Source of the DNA: Rugosibacter sp.
GTDB taxonomy: Bacteria; Pseudomonadota; Gammaproteobacteria; Burkholderiales; Rhodocyclaceae
Reading direction: 5' to 3'
Assembly: GCA_030652715.1 (NCBI GenBank)
Contig: JAUSQB010000429.1
Span: 1 to 8,565 of the forward strand
Length of the DNA stretch: 8,565 nucleotides
Shown: one piece after another, positions 1 to 6,670 of the stretch
Layout: the number at the start of each line of letters is the position of its first letter
Position numbering within the stretch: position 1 is the first letter of the stretch
Position numbers and translations under genes: made by a program
The notes under the pieces: model-generated
Seen by the model: the letters and a program-made list of their open reading frames with translations, nothing else
Databases searched by the model: none
What the model was told of the DNA's origin: nothing

Positions 1-381
1 CAGGGCCGCGGCTTCGCGGTGGTGGCCAGTGAGGTGCGCAGCCTGGCTGGTCGCTCGGCGGCAGCAGCCAAGGAAATAAAGAGCCTGATCGATGACTCTG
101 TCAAGAAGGTTGAAAGCGGCTCCCGACTGGCAGCGGACGCTGGTCAGACCATGACTGAAGTGGTCAGCCAAGTTAAGCACGTCAATGATTTGATCACTGA
201 AATTACTGCTGCCTCCAAGGAGCAGACCATAGGAATTACACAAGTCGGCCAGGCAGTTGCGCAACTTGACCAGATGACCCAGCAAAATGCCACCATGGTC
301 GAGGAGAGCAGCGCTGCGGCAACCGGCCTGAGCGAACGGGCACAGCGCCTGGTGGACGCCGTCAAGGTGTTTTTGGCTTAG
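1..381 (+). CDS. Methyl-accepting chemotaxis protein, C-terminal fragment (5' end outside window)
   Basis: This is the end of a chemoreceptor signalling domain, and the frame is open from base 1. The first residues read [19 protein letters not shown], the hallmark just past the hairpin tip of the cytoplasmic coiled coil that contacts CheA and CheW. The rest is the returning helix with heptad-like Ala/Ser/Gln spacing. It includes a probable adaptation (methylation) segment around [16 protein letters not shown], where Glu/Gln residues would be targets of CheR and CheB. The protein ends VDAVKVFLA, without the C-terminal NWETF-type pentapeptide that tethers CheR in some receptors. About 126 codons are visible. 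The sensor, membrane segments and HAMP domain, if present, lie upstream, so ligand and location cannot be judged. The family call is secure. Whether it works with the chemosensory genes at the other end of the window is unknown. Confidence 0.95.
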   Translation, partial: QGRGFAVVASEVRSLAGRSAAAAKEIKSLIDDSVKKVESGSRLAADAGQTMTEVVSQVKHVNDLITEITAASKEQTIGITQVGQAVAQLDQMTQQNATMVEESSAAATGLSERAQRLVDAVKVFLA

Positions 382-473
382 GGGCGCTGAAATCCATCGC
401 GCTGACGCCGTGTCACCAGCACCGACTTTTCTCAAGCATAATCCAGCCCGCACATTTATTTAAAAGGGCTCAC
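382..473 (+). promoter_or_regulatory. Short gap before the transporter operon; possible promoter and RBS
   Basis: This 92-base gap separates the chemoreceptor from the transporter pair. A CATAAT hexamer at 437-442 resembles a sigma-70 -10 box, but no good -35 box sits 16-18 bases upstream, so the promoter is only a suggestion. AAAAGGG at 462-468 lies 5 bases before the ATG at 474 and is an acceptable Shine-Dalgarno sequence. No clear rho-independent terminator is visible after the chemoreceptor, so read-through cannot be excluded. Confidence 0.3.
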
Positions 474-1805
474 ATGCTTGCCATCGAATCGTTGCTCGCC
501 ACCCTTTCCGGCTGGGTGTGGGGCCCGCCGATGTTGACCTTGCTGGTTGGCACCGGGCTTTACCTGACGATTCTTTTGAAGGGCATGCAATTTCGCGCGT
601 TACCGCATGCCTTGCGTCTGATCTTTCGTAAAGATCACGGCCATGCCGGTGACATCAGTCACTTTGCCGCGTTAATGACAGCGCTCGCTGCAACGGTCGG
701 CATTGGCAATATTGTTGGCGTCGCAACAGCCATTACTCTGGGCGGGCCAGGAGCCGTATTCTGGATGTGGATGACGGGGCTGGTTGGCATGGCCACCAAA
801 TATTCTGAAGCCGTGCTCGCCGTCAAGTATCGCGAAAAGGGCCCTCACGGCATGCGCGGCGGGCCGATGTATTACCTTGCCAAGGGAGCTGGCCTGCCCT
901 GGCTCGGCTGGCTGTTTGCCGCATTTACAGCATTCGCCACGTTTGGCATTGGCAACATGGTGCAAGCGAATTCCGCTGCAACCATTTTAGAAACTACTTT
1001 TTATATTCCTCCCATCATTACGGGCCTGGTGCTGATGGTACTCACTGGTTTAGTCATCCTCGGCGGCATTCGCTCCATTGGCCGATTTAGTTCATGGCTT
1101 GTCCCCTTCATGATCCTCGGTTACATGGGGGGCGGATTATGGGTATTGGCACTCAACATGAACGAAATTCCACACGCCTTCGCTTTAATTTTCGGTCATG
1201 CATTTTCCGGTTCTGCCGCGACAGGCGGGTTTGCCGGCGCCACATTGGCTGCTGCCATGCGCTATGGCATCGCACGCGGGGTGTTTTCCAACGAATCCGG
1301 CCTAGGCTCCGCCCCCATTGCCGCAGCGGCTGCGCGCACGAATGATCCCGTTAAACAAGCTTTGGTCAGCATGACTCAAACCTTCATCGACACGCTCGTG
1401 GTATGCACCATGACTGCGCTGGTCATTTTGACTTCCACCGCCTGGACGCAAGGGGTCTCTGCTGGCGAGCTTACCAGCGTAAGCTTTGGGCAAACTCTGG
1501 GGCGTTACGGTGAAATCCTCGTCACAGTTGCTACGGTGCTGTTCGCTTACTCAACCCTGATCGGCTGGAACTACTATGGCGAAAAGGCGATTGAATATCT
1601 CTTCGGGCCAAAAGCCATTCCCCCTTATCGGGTGATCTTTGTCGCGCTAGTCATTGTAGGCAGCCTGACCAGCCTTGAATTCGTCTGGAACTTTTCTGAC
1701 CTCATGAATGGCCTGATGGCCGTGCCCAATTTAATTGCCCTGCTCATTCTCTCGCCCGTCATACGACAAGAAACCGAGCGTTATTTCCGCGAGAAAAACA
1801 AATGA
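474..1805 (+). CDS. AGCS-family sodium:alanine/glycine symporter
   Basis: This is an inner-membrane secondary transporter predicted to import alanine, glycine or a related small neutral amino acid with Na+. The 443 residues are mostly hydrophobic, with about 10-11 membrane segments, close to the usual family length. Family signatures are clear. [19 protein letters not shown] (residues 76-94) is followed by a [13 protein letters not shown] segment (108-120). RGGPMYYL lies at 128-135. [18 protein letters not shown] (269-286) is the conserved unwound-helix region that helps form the substrate and cation sites in this LeuT-fold family. The ATG at 474 has an RBS 5 bases upstream, and the N-terminus [16 protein letters not shown] matches where relatives begin. 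The stop overlaps the start of the next transporter gene by 4 bases. The family is certain. Exact substrate and coupling ion are inferred from the family. Confidence 0.93.
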   Translation: MLAIESLLATLSGWVWGPPMLTLLVGTGLYLTILLKGMQFRALPHALRLIFRKDHGHAGDISHFAALMTALAATVGIGNIVGVATAITLGGPGAVFWMWMTGLVGMATKYSEAVLAVKYREKGPHGMRGGPMYYLAKGAGLPWLGWLFAAFTAFATFGIGNMVQANSAATILETTFYIPPIITGLVLMVLTGLVILGGIRSIGRFSSWLVPFMILGYMGGGLWVLALNMNEIPHAFALIFGHAFSGSAATGGFAGATLAAAMRYGIARGVFSNESGLGSAPIAAAAARTNDPVKQALVSMTQTFIDTLVVCTMTALVILTSTAWTQGVSAGELTSVSFGQTLGRYGEILVTVATVLFAYSTLIGWNYYGEKAIEYLFGPKAIPPYRVIFVALVIVGSLTSLEFVWNFSDLMNGLMAVPNLIALLILSPVIRQETERYFREKNK

Positions 1806-3172
1806 GCCAATCAGCCACGCCTGCTGCTCATCGTGGCGCCTGGCGCAACCGCTGGACATTTGTGCTCGCCACAGCAGGCTCGGCCATAGGCCTGGGCAAT
1901 ATCTGGAAGTTCCCCTACATGACGGGTGCCAATGGCGGCAGCGCCTTTGTCCTGGTTTATCTATTGTGCATTGCCTTGCTGGGCATCCCCTTGATGATGT
2001 GTGAAATCATGCTGGGGCGGCGCGCGCAGCGCAATCCTGCAGATGCCATGGCTTACCTTGCCCGCGAAGCCAATGCCTCACGCCAATGGCGCTGGGTTGG
2101 GCTAATGGGGGTTCTCACCGGTATTTTGATACTTGGTTTTTACAGTGTCATTGCCGGTTGGGTGCTCGACCATATTGTGCGTGCAGCGAATGGTGCATTT
2201 CATGGCATTGACGGCGCAGGCGCGAAGCTGCAATTTGAAATATTTCTTGCCAAGCCACTGGAACTGATTTTCTGGCATACGCTGTTTCTCGCCGTCACCA
2301 TGACCGTTGTTTCTCGCGGCCTGAATGCCGGACTGGAGAAAGCCAGCAACATCATGATGCCCTCACTCTTTGCAATTGTTCTTCTCATGGTGGGCTACAG
2401 CATGGCGGTCGGTAACTTTGCCGAATCCGCACGCTTTATGTTCTCGCCAAATTTTGTGCTGATCACGCCATCTGTCGTGTTGTCCGCATTAGGCCATGCT
2501 TTCTTCACTCTGAGCATCGGCATGGGTTCGGTGATGGTTTATGGCTCTTACCTCGGTCGCCACATATCCATTGCACGCACCACTTTGTATATTGCACTCA
2601 CTGATACCACTATCGGCCTACTCGTCGGGTTGGCGATTTTTTCCCTGGTATTTGCCAACGGGCTCGCACCGGCTGCCGGCCCCGGGCTGATTTTTCAAAC
2701 GCTCCCCATCGCGTTTGGCGTCATGCCAGCGGGCGACATCATGGGCATGCTGTTTTTTATATTGGTCGCCTTTGCCGCGTGGACATCAGCTATTTCGTTA
2801 GTGGAACCAGCGATAGCCTGGATCACTGAAAACTTTTCGTTCACACGTAAACAAGCCACATGGGTCATAGGCGTCACCAATTGGCTGCTTGGCGCAGCTG
2901 TGGCTTTATCGTTCAATTTGTGGGCAGACATCAAACTCATTGCAGGGCTGAATCTGTTTGATCTGCTCGATAAACTCACCACCAATATTTTGCTGCCAGC
3001 CGGCGGGCTGGCCATGGCACTGTTTGCCGGATACGTGATGAAAACCACGCACGTGGCGGAAGAACTCGGCCTCGGGCCACGCACCTATGCCCTGTGGCGC
3101 TTTGCGATTCGTTACGTATCACCGCTGGCGATACTCTCGATTTTTGCTTATCTCTTCGGCTGGCTGAGTTAA
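1802..3172 (+). CDS. NSS/SNF-family sodium-dependent amino-acid transporter
   Basis: This is a neurotransmitter:sodium-symporter family protein of the inner membrane, likely importing an amino acid with Na+. The 456 residues hold about 11-12 hydrophobic helices, normal for bacterial members. The helix-1 signature [20 protein letters not shown] (residues 25-44) has the unwound Na+/substrate motif, with Lys36 where LeuT has Arg30. [12 protein letters not shown] and [13 protein letters not shown] follow. [10 protein letters not shown] (327-336) carries the Thr-Ser pair that matches the LeuT Na2-site residues T354/S355. Asp268 in helix 7 lies about where LeuT has Glu290, which suggests chloride-independent transport; that alignment was made by eye. 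The ATG overlaps the preceding stop codon as ATGA and has only a weak GAG upstream, so translation probably depends on coupling. The stop is TAA TAA inside a 12-base tandem duplication, and a terminator follows 30 bases on. Substrate is unknown. Confidence 0.93.
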   Translation: MSQSATPAAHRGAWRNRWTFVLATAGSAIGLGNIWKFPYMTGANGGSAFVLVYLLCIALLGIPLMMCEIMLGRRAQRNPADAMAYLAREANASRQWRWVGLMGVLTGILILGFYSVIAGWVLDHIVRAANGAFHGIDGAGAKLQFEIFLAKPLELIFWHTLFLAVTMTVVSRGLNAGLEKASNIMMPSLFAIVLLMVGYSMAVGNFAESARFMFSPNFVLITPSVVLSALGHAFFTLSIGMGSVMVYGSYLGRHISIARTTLYIALTDTTIGLLVGLAIFSLVFANGLAPAAGPGLIFQTLPIAFGVMPAGDIMGMLFFILVAFAAWTSAISLVEPAIAWITENFSFTRKQATWVIGVTNWLLGAAVALSFNLWADIKLIAGLNLFDLLDKLTTNILLPAGGLAMALFAGYVMKTTHVAEELGLGPRTYALWRFAIRYVSPLAILSIFAYLFGWLS

Positions 3173-3187
3173 TAACTGAGTTAATAA
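3164..3187 (+). repeat. 12-bp perfect tandem duplication over the NSS stop codon
   Basis: CTGAGTTAATAA occurs at 3164-3175 and again directly at 3176-3187. The first copy contains the last two codons and the TAA TAA stops of the transporter. The second repeats them in frame, giving four in-frame stop codons. It looks like a slipped-strand duplication with no effect on the protein. Confidence 0.9.
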
Positions 3188-3202
3188 AATTGAGTTGGGA
3201 AT

Positions 3203-3241
3203 AAAAAAGCCAGCCTGTCAAATGCCAGGTTGGCTTTTTTT
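3203..3241. terminator. Bidirectional rho-independent terminator
   Basis: A 9-bp stem, GCCAGCCTG at 3209-3217 pairing with CAGGTTGGC at 3226-3234 (one G-T wobble), closes an 8-base loop. Six A residues precede it (3203-3208) and seven T residues follow it (3235-3241). The A and T tracts can extend the stem and supply a U-tract on either strand. It lies 30 bases past the + strand transporter stop and 23 bases past the minus-strand cytochrome stop, as expected for a shared terminator of two converging units. Confidence 0.92.
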
Positions 3242-3254
3242 GAGAAGCAACAAT

Positions 3255-3274
3255 TTACTTGGCGTTACTTGGCG
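3255..3274 (-). repeat. 10-bp perfect tandem duplication over the cytochrome c stop codon
   Basis: TTACTTGGCG on the + strand is present at 3255-3264 and 3265-3274. Read on the minus strand it is CGCCAAGTAA twice. The first copy read ends with the last codons and the TAA stop of the cytochrome gene. The second lies just beyond, 10 bases out of register. It is a second short stop-codon duplication within 100 bases of the one ending the transporter gene. Confidence 0.85.
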
Positions 3275-3585
3275 CCAGCGAGAATCCACTTGACCAGGGT
3301 TTTGATATCCTCATCCTTGACTGCGGCATTCGGCGGCATAGGGATAGGGCCCCAAACACCGGAACCACCCTTTTTGATTTTGTCCATCAACTTGGCTTCC
3401 GCTGTTTTATCGCCAGCATATTTTTTAGCGACTTCCTGATAGGAAGGCCCCACCAGTTTTTTGTCGGCTGCATGACACGCCATGCAAGCGCTCTTGGTGG
3501 CCAAGTCTTTTTCTTTGCTGGCAAAAGCAGAAGCAGAAGACAAAATGCCCACAGCAACCAAGGCAGAGGCGAGAACTGATTTCAT
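3265..3585 (-). CDS. Periplasmic class I monohaem cytochrome c (c551/c552 type)
   Basis: This is a small soluble electron carrier of the periplasm. The 106-residue precursor starts with a Sec signal peptide (Lys2, hydrophobic stretch about 4-16, likely cleavage after the AFA at 20-22). That leaves about 84 residues, the usual size of Pseudomonas-type c551. The haem site CMACH is at 34-38, with His38 as proximal ligand. Met83 in the GPIPMPPN segment (79-86) is the expected distal ligand. Both sit in the order typical of the family, and the C-terminal helix TLVKWILAGAK closes the fold. Translation starts at an ATG 5 bases after a strong GGAAGGAAGG ribosome site. The gene lies 98 bases downstream of the DUF255 gene on the same strand and ends at the shared terminator. 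The redox partner cannot be told; terminal oxidases, nitrite reductase or peroxidase are usual for the family. The type is near certain and the pathway is open. Confidence 0.95.
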   Translation of the reverse strand: MKSVLASALVAVGILSSASAFASKEKDLATKSACMACHAADKKLVGPSYQEVAKKYAGDKTAEAKLMDKIKKGGSGVWGPIPMPPNAAVKDEDIKTLVKWILAGAK

Positions 3586-3590
3586 ATAAA

Positions 3591-3600
3591 CCTTCCTTCC
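3591..3600 (-). promoter_or_regulatory. Strong ribosome-binding site of the cytochrome c gene
   Basis: On the minus strand GGAAGGAAGG precedes the ATG by 5 bases (TTTAT). It carries two overlapping Shine-Dalgarno-like cores, suggests efficient translation and fixes the start. The rest of the 98-base gap up to the DUF255 stop (3586-3683) is AT-rich, with an A-tract/T-tract inverted repeat near 3611-3626. I found no convincing -35/-10 pair and no complete FNR/ANR box. Confidence 0.75.
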
Positions 3601-3683
3601 AGACAGAGTTAAAAAAACAATTTTTTGATAACGTGGATTTTACAATGAGACGAAACATAATTTGGGGCAAGTTTTACAAGGAG

Positions 3684-5735
3684 TTACATTTTCGCTGATG
3701 CTTTCGCCGCCAGCTGCTGCTTTACAGCCTCCAGTCGATCAATCGGGGCTAAGCAGTGAACGCCGCGGCATATCCAGGCGTTGACATGATCGCTTTCCGG
3801 TTTGGCCAGTGCTTCGGGTAAATCAGGAATTGAATTTGGCAAACTCAATATCATATGGTGCAGGCTGGCACCGAGTGCCTGCTGCCAGGCAGTGCACTCT
3901 GCGGCCGGGCCGCGCAGAATAACCCTGTCTGGCGGCGTCAAGGTTTCTTCCAGCGTCAATAACAGGCTGCCAAACCCCATGGCTGAGTTCGTTATTTGCG
4001 GCCAGTAGAGTCGCAAAGTGCGCTCCGCAGCGTCCACATAACGCACATTGCCCAGCAGGTAACCCAAGCGCTGCAAGGCAAACGCCGCGATACCGTTACC
4101 CGATGGCGTGGCATTGTCGTGGCCGGGCTTGGGGCGCAGTATCAGTGCTTCGTGGTCATGCGCCGTGAAAAAGAAACCGCCCGCAGACTGGTCTTCAAAA
4201 TCGGCAAGCAGGACATCGGCCAGCTCGCATGCAAAAGCCAGATCGATAGATCGAAACTTGGCCTGCATCAATTCCAGCAATGCGACCAGCAAAAAGGCAT
4301 GGTCATCGAGATAGGCCGACAAGTGCACCTGCCCGTTGCGCGAGGTGGCGTAGAGCTGACCATCCTGCCAATGATTGTTGCGCAAAAAATCCAGCGCTGT
4401 TTGTGCAGAGGCGAGCCAATCCGGTCGATCAAAAACACGTGCGGCATGCGCCATGCCTTCGATCATCAGCGCATTCCAGCTGGTTAATATCTTGTCGTCG
4501 CAACCCGGGCGAATGCGCTGTTCGCGCGCTGCGTATAGCACCTGTTTGGCTGTCGTAATCAGCGGCCGGTCGGCCTCATCCAGCACTTTGGCCACCTTCA
4601 AATGCCAGCGGCCTTCAAAGTTAGGCGCCGCTTCAAGACCCCAATGCGGGGCAGCAGCGCTCCATTGCTCAGACGTGAGCAATGCTTGAATTTGCTCGCG
4701 CGTCCAGACGTAATATTTGCCCTCTTCGCCTTCCGAATCGGCATCCAGCGCAGAGTAGTAGCCACCACCGACGCCACCGGTCGCTCCGGGTGATTGCATT
4801 TCGCGCATCACCCAGGCGGCGGTTTCATCAGCGACACGCGCGAAAATCGGATCACCCGTTTCTGCCCAGGCGTCGGCATTCAAGCCAAGCAAGGGCCCGT
4901 TGTCGTAGAGCATTTTTTCAAAATGCGGAATTTCCCAGCGTTCATCCACGCTGTAACGGCAAAAGCCACCACCCACTTGATCGTAAATGCCGCCTTCGGC
5001 CATGCGTTGCAAGGTGACCAGCGCCATCGAGCGCATGCGCGGTTCGGCATGCCGCAGCAAAAAAGCCAAATCGGTCGGATGTGGAAACTTCGGTGCACGA
5101 CCAAAGCCGCCATAGCTGCGATCAAAACTCTGCGCTAGCGACTCGGTGGCGGAGATCAATGGCTGCGTATCGAAACCCGTCGCCGCCATGCTGCTCGAGG
5201 CATCCGGCAGCGTCTGCGTCAGCGCGTTGCGCAGCGCGATGTTTTGCTCATCAATGTTGCTGCGGCGTTTTTGGAACGCCTCAGCCACTTGCTCGCAAAG
5301 ATCGGTAAACGCAGGCAAGCCGTGGCGCGGTGTTTTGGGGAAATACGTACCGCCAAAAAATGGCGTGCCATCCGGCGTGAGGAACATCGTCAGCGGCCAG
5401 CCGCCTGCGCGTTGTGCGAGCATTTGATGCGCCGTCTGGTAAATCTGATCCAGATCCGGGCGCTCTTCACGATCCACCTTGATATTCACAAACAGCCGGT
5501 TCATGACCGCCGCCACGGCCTCATCCTCAAACGATTCATGCGCCATGACATGGCACCAGTGGCAGGCCGAATAACCGATGGATAGCAGAATAGGCCGGTT
5601 TTCCTCGCGTGCCTGAGCGAGCGCCTGCTCATCCCAAGGCTGCCATGCCACCGGGTTATGGGCATGCTGCAACAGATAAGGCGAGGTGGCTGTAGCAAGC
5701 CGGTTAGCGCTGGATGCAGAAGTGGCAGAAGACAT
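3684..5735 (-). CDS. DUF255 / YyaL-type thioredoxin-domain protein
   Basis: This large, probably cytosolic protein is homologous to the YyaL and mammalian SPATA20 family. Family members pair an N-terminal thioredoxin-like domain (Thioredox_DsbH) with an alpha/alpha-barrel region resembling glycan epimerases and hydrolases; the biochemical role is not established. From the preferred start it has 683 residues, close to the roughly 690 of B. subtilis YyaL. Visible motifs are [14 protein letters not shown] (18-31), [11 protein letters not shown] with the redox CHWC at 58-61, [13 protein letters not shown] (111-123), GGTYFP (128-133), [12 protein letters not shown] (209-220), [11 protein letters not shown] (248-258), HFEKMLYDN (271-279) and [15 protein letters not shown] (328-342). 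Further on come [15 protein letters not shown] and DNATPSGNG, and a C-terminal CRGVHCLAP. No signal peptide is seen. An in-frame TTG at 5789 would add 18 residues. The ATG at 5735 is preferred because it has a GAGG site 6 bases upstream and begins just before the conserved [12 protein letters not shown] block. Confidence 0.92.
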   Translation of the reverse strand: MSSATSASSANRLATATSPYLLQHAHNPVAWQPWDEQALAQAREENRPILLSIGYSACHWCHVMAHESFEDEAVAAVMNRLFVNIKVDREERPDLDQIYQTAHQMLAQRAGGWPLTMFLTPDGTPFFGGTYFPKTPRHGLPAFTDLCEQVAEAFQKRRSNIDEQNIALRNALTQTLPDASSSMAATGFDTQPLISATESLAQSFDRSYGGFGRAPKFPHPTDLAFLLRHAEPRMRSMALVTLQRMAEGGIYDQVGGGFCRYSVDERWEIPHFEKMLYDNGPLLGLNADAWAETGDPIFARVADETAAWVMREMQSPGATGGVGGGYYSALDADSEGEEGKYYVWTREQIQALLTSEQWSAAAPHWGLEAAPNFEGRWHLKVAKVLDEADRPLITTAKQVLYAAREQRIRPGCDDKILTSWNALMIEGMAHAARVFDRPDWLASAQTALDFLRNNHWQDGQLYATSRNGQVHLSAYLDDHAFLLVALLELMQAKFRSIDLAFACELADVLLADFEDQSAGGFFFTAHDHEALILRPKPGHDNATPSGNGIAAFALQRLGYLLGNVRYVDAAERTLRLYWPQITNSAMGFGSLLLTLEETLTPPDRVILRGPAAECTAWQQALGASLHHMILSLPNSIPDLPEALAKPESDHVNAWICRGVHCLAPIDRLEAVKQQLAAKASAKM

Positions 5736-5740
5736 GAAAA

Positions 5741-5746
5741 ACCTCA
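5741..5746 (-). promoter_or_regulatory. Ribosome-binding site that decides the DUF255 start
   Basis: The minus strand reads TGAGGT followed by TTTTC and the ATG at 5735. The GAGG core is 6 bases from the ATG. The alternative TTG at 5789 has no comparable site, and the 18 residues it would add are not part of the conserved family start. The shorter protein is therefore chosen. Confidence 0.7.
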
Positions 5747-5789
5747 GAAAGAGAGATTGCGATGGTAACTGATAACCAATGCGGATCAA

Positions 5790-6008
5790 TCAGGAAAGAT
5801 TGCCGCAAGACGCCTCATTCTCGTCAAGGTCTATGTAGAAGCCGTACTGCTCGCTGGCTAAAAAGTCGGCGCTGGCGACACGGCTCATGCAGATGAATCC
5901 TTGGAAAAATGACGACATGATATGTAAGCCAGCGCTCGTATCGATAATCCAACCAGACCCCCTGCCATCGACGCTTGAAAACCCTGCCGCCAGCCTTGTT
6001 ATTTCCAT
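5790..6008 (-). CDS. Possible small hypothetical protein (72 codons, weak)
   Basis: This minus-strand frame starts at an ATG and ends 54 bases before the start codon of the DUF255 gene on the same strand. The product begins MEITRLAAGFSSVDGRGS and ends DENEASCGNLS. It has no clear membrane segment, signal peptide or metal motif, and I recognise no family. No Shine-Dalgarno sequence is seen before the ATG. The open frame continues 16 codons further upstream without a better start. It could be a real short gene leading the DUF255 transcript, a decayed remnant or chance. The lack of a ribosome site makes chance or remnant the likelier reading. Confidence 0.2.
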   Translation of the reverse strand: MEITRLAAGFSSVDGRGSGWIIDTSAGLHIMSSFFQGFICMSRVASADFLASEQYGFYIDLDENEASCGNLS

Positions 6009-6210
6009 AAGTTTGCGGATAGAGAGTATCGAATGCTTATCTGCAATGAATAAGTGCTATGGTAGCGACCAGGAGTAAATTTATATCGAACGAATCCACT
6101 AAGAAGAAGCGCCGGGAGGCGATCAGGAAATACGGATAAACAACCAGTGTTGTAACGGTTGCCCGGATCGTCAATCAGAAATTGCTATCGCCTGTTTTTC
6201 GGATAACGAT

Positions 6211-6669
6211 ATGAGAGAGTACGTTGTCATTGATCTGGATGAGTTGCACGTTGCATTGCACCTGTCTGCCGTCGAGCGTGTGATTCGTGCCGTTTATGTA
6301 AGCCCCCTGCCGGATGCGCCGGAAATTGTGTCCGGCGTGGTCAATGTCCAGGGGCGGGTCATTCCGGTGGTCAACATACGCCGGCGATTCCGCCTCGCGG
6401 ACCGGCCTGCGGCACTGACCGACCGGCTCGTCATCGCCCACACAAACCAACGGCCGGTGGCGCTCGTGGCCGATGCGGTCAGCGGAGTGCTCGAATATCC
6501 CGCGCCGGATATTATCGATGCCGCCAGCATTCTCCCTGGCCTGGAGTATGTTGATGGCGTAGCGAAACTCGAAGACGGGCTGATCCTCATCCACGATCTG
6601 GGCCGGTTTCTGTCGCTGGATGAAGTATCCGCACTCGAACGTGCCATGCTGCCGACCGGAGGCCGATAA
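6211..6669 (+). CDS. cheW: CheW-like chemosensory adaptor (first of two)
   Basis: This is a cytosolic scaffold protein linking chemoreceptors to a CheA kinase. At 152 residues it is a single CheW domain with almost no extensions. Motifs are YVVIDLDELHVALHLSAVERV at the start of the beta barrel (written 4-23 without its last residue), SPLPDAPEIVSGVVNVQGR (31-49) and VIPVVNIRRRF (50-60), then a second barrel half ending LILIHDLGRFLS. The usual NLRG motif reads NVQG here, so the conserved Arg (E. coli Arg62) is Gln48. The Glu that pairs with it in E. coli (Glu38) aligns by eye with Arg23. The ATG has only a weak upstream GGAT, but it matches the normal family start. The stop is 1 base before the cheR ATG, so the two are one operon. 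The gene order resembles wspB. It may instead serve another alternative chemosensory pathway. Confidence 0.92.
   Translation: MREYVVIDLDELHVALHLSAVERVIRAVYVSPLPDAPEIVSGVVNVQGRVIPVVNIRRRFRLADRPAALTDRLVIAHTNQRPVALVADAVSGVLEYPAPDIIDAASILPGLEYVDGVAKLEDGLILIHDLGRFLSLDEVSALERAMLPTGGR
6658..6662 (+). promoter_or_regulatory. RBS that decides the cheR start
   Basis: GGAGG ends 8 bases before the ATG at 6671. It lies inside the last codons of the preceding cheW, which suggests coupled translation. It supports the 6671 start over an in-frame ATG at 6620, which would place 17 non-family residues inside cheW. Confidence 0.8.
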
Positions 6670-6670
6670 G

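Larger units (their letters stand above)
5736..6210. other. 475-base gap between divergent units, no convincing gene
   Basis: This stretch separates the start of the minus-strand DUF255 gene from the start of the + strand chemosensory operon, so promoters for both should lie here. It is more AT-rich than the genes to the right. I could not find a -35/-10 pair good enough to call in either direction. Small inverted repeats occur at 6140-6153 (ACAAC-CAGT-GTTGT) and 6141-6161 (CAACC...GGTTG); they overlap, so they are mutually exclusive, and have no T-tract. A 72-codon minus-strand frame and a 26-codon + strand frame are present but unsupported by recognisable homology. The gap may be a relic of a lost gene or a join between two unrelated chromosomal segments. 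Confidence 0.6.

Noticed and set aside
3614..3634. TTGAT half-site resembling an FNR/ANR box upstream of the cytochrome gene
   Set aside because: Only one half (TTGAT) matches; the other half is TGGAT rather than ATCAA.
3996..4487. 163-codon + strand frame inside the DUF255 gene
   Set aside because: It lies antisense to strongly conserved family motifs, has no RBS and no recognisable family; a frame shadow.
5887..6078. 63-codon + strand frame in the 475-base gap
   Set aside because: No RBS, no recognisable motif, and it overlaps the equally weak 72-codon frame on the other strand.
6140..6161. Small overlapping hairpins before the first cheW that could suggest a riboswitch or attenuator
   Set aside because: Stems are only 5 bp, no T-tract follows, and no known riboswitch core is recognisable.
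6662..6669. GCCGATAA, a perfect match to the sigma-28 (FliA) -10 element, just before cheR
   Set aside because: There is no TAAA-type -35 element 15 bases upstream, and the bases are explained as the last codons and stop of cheW.
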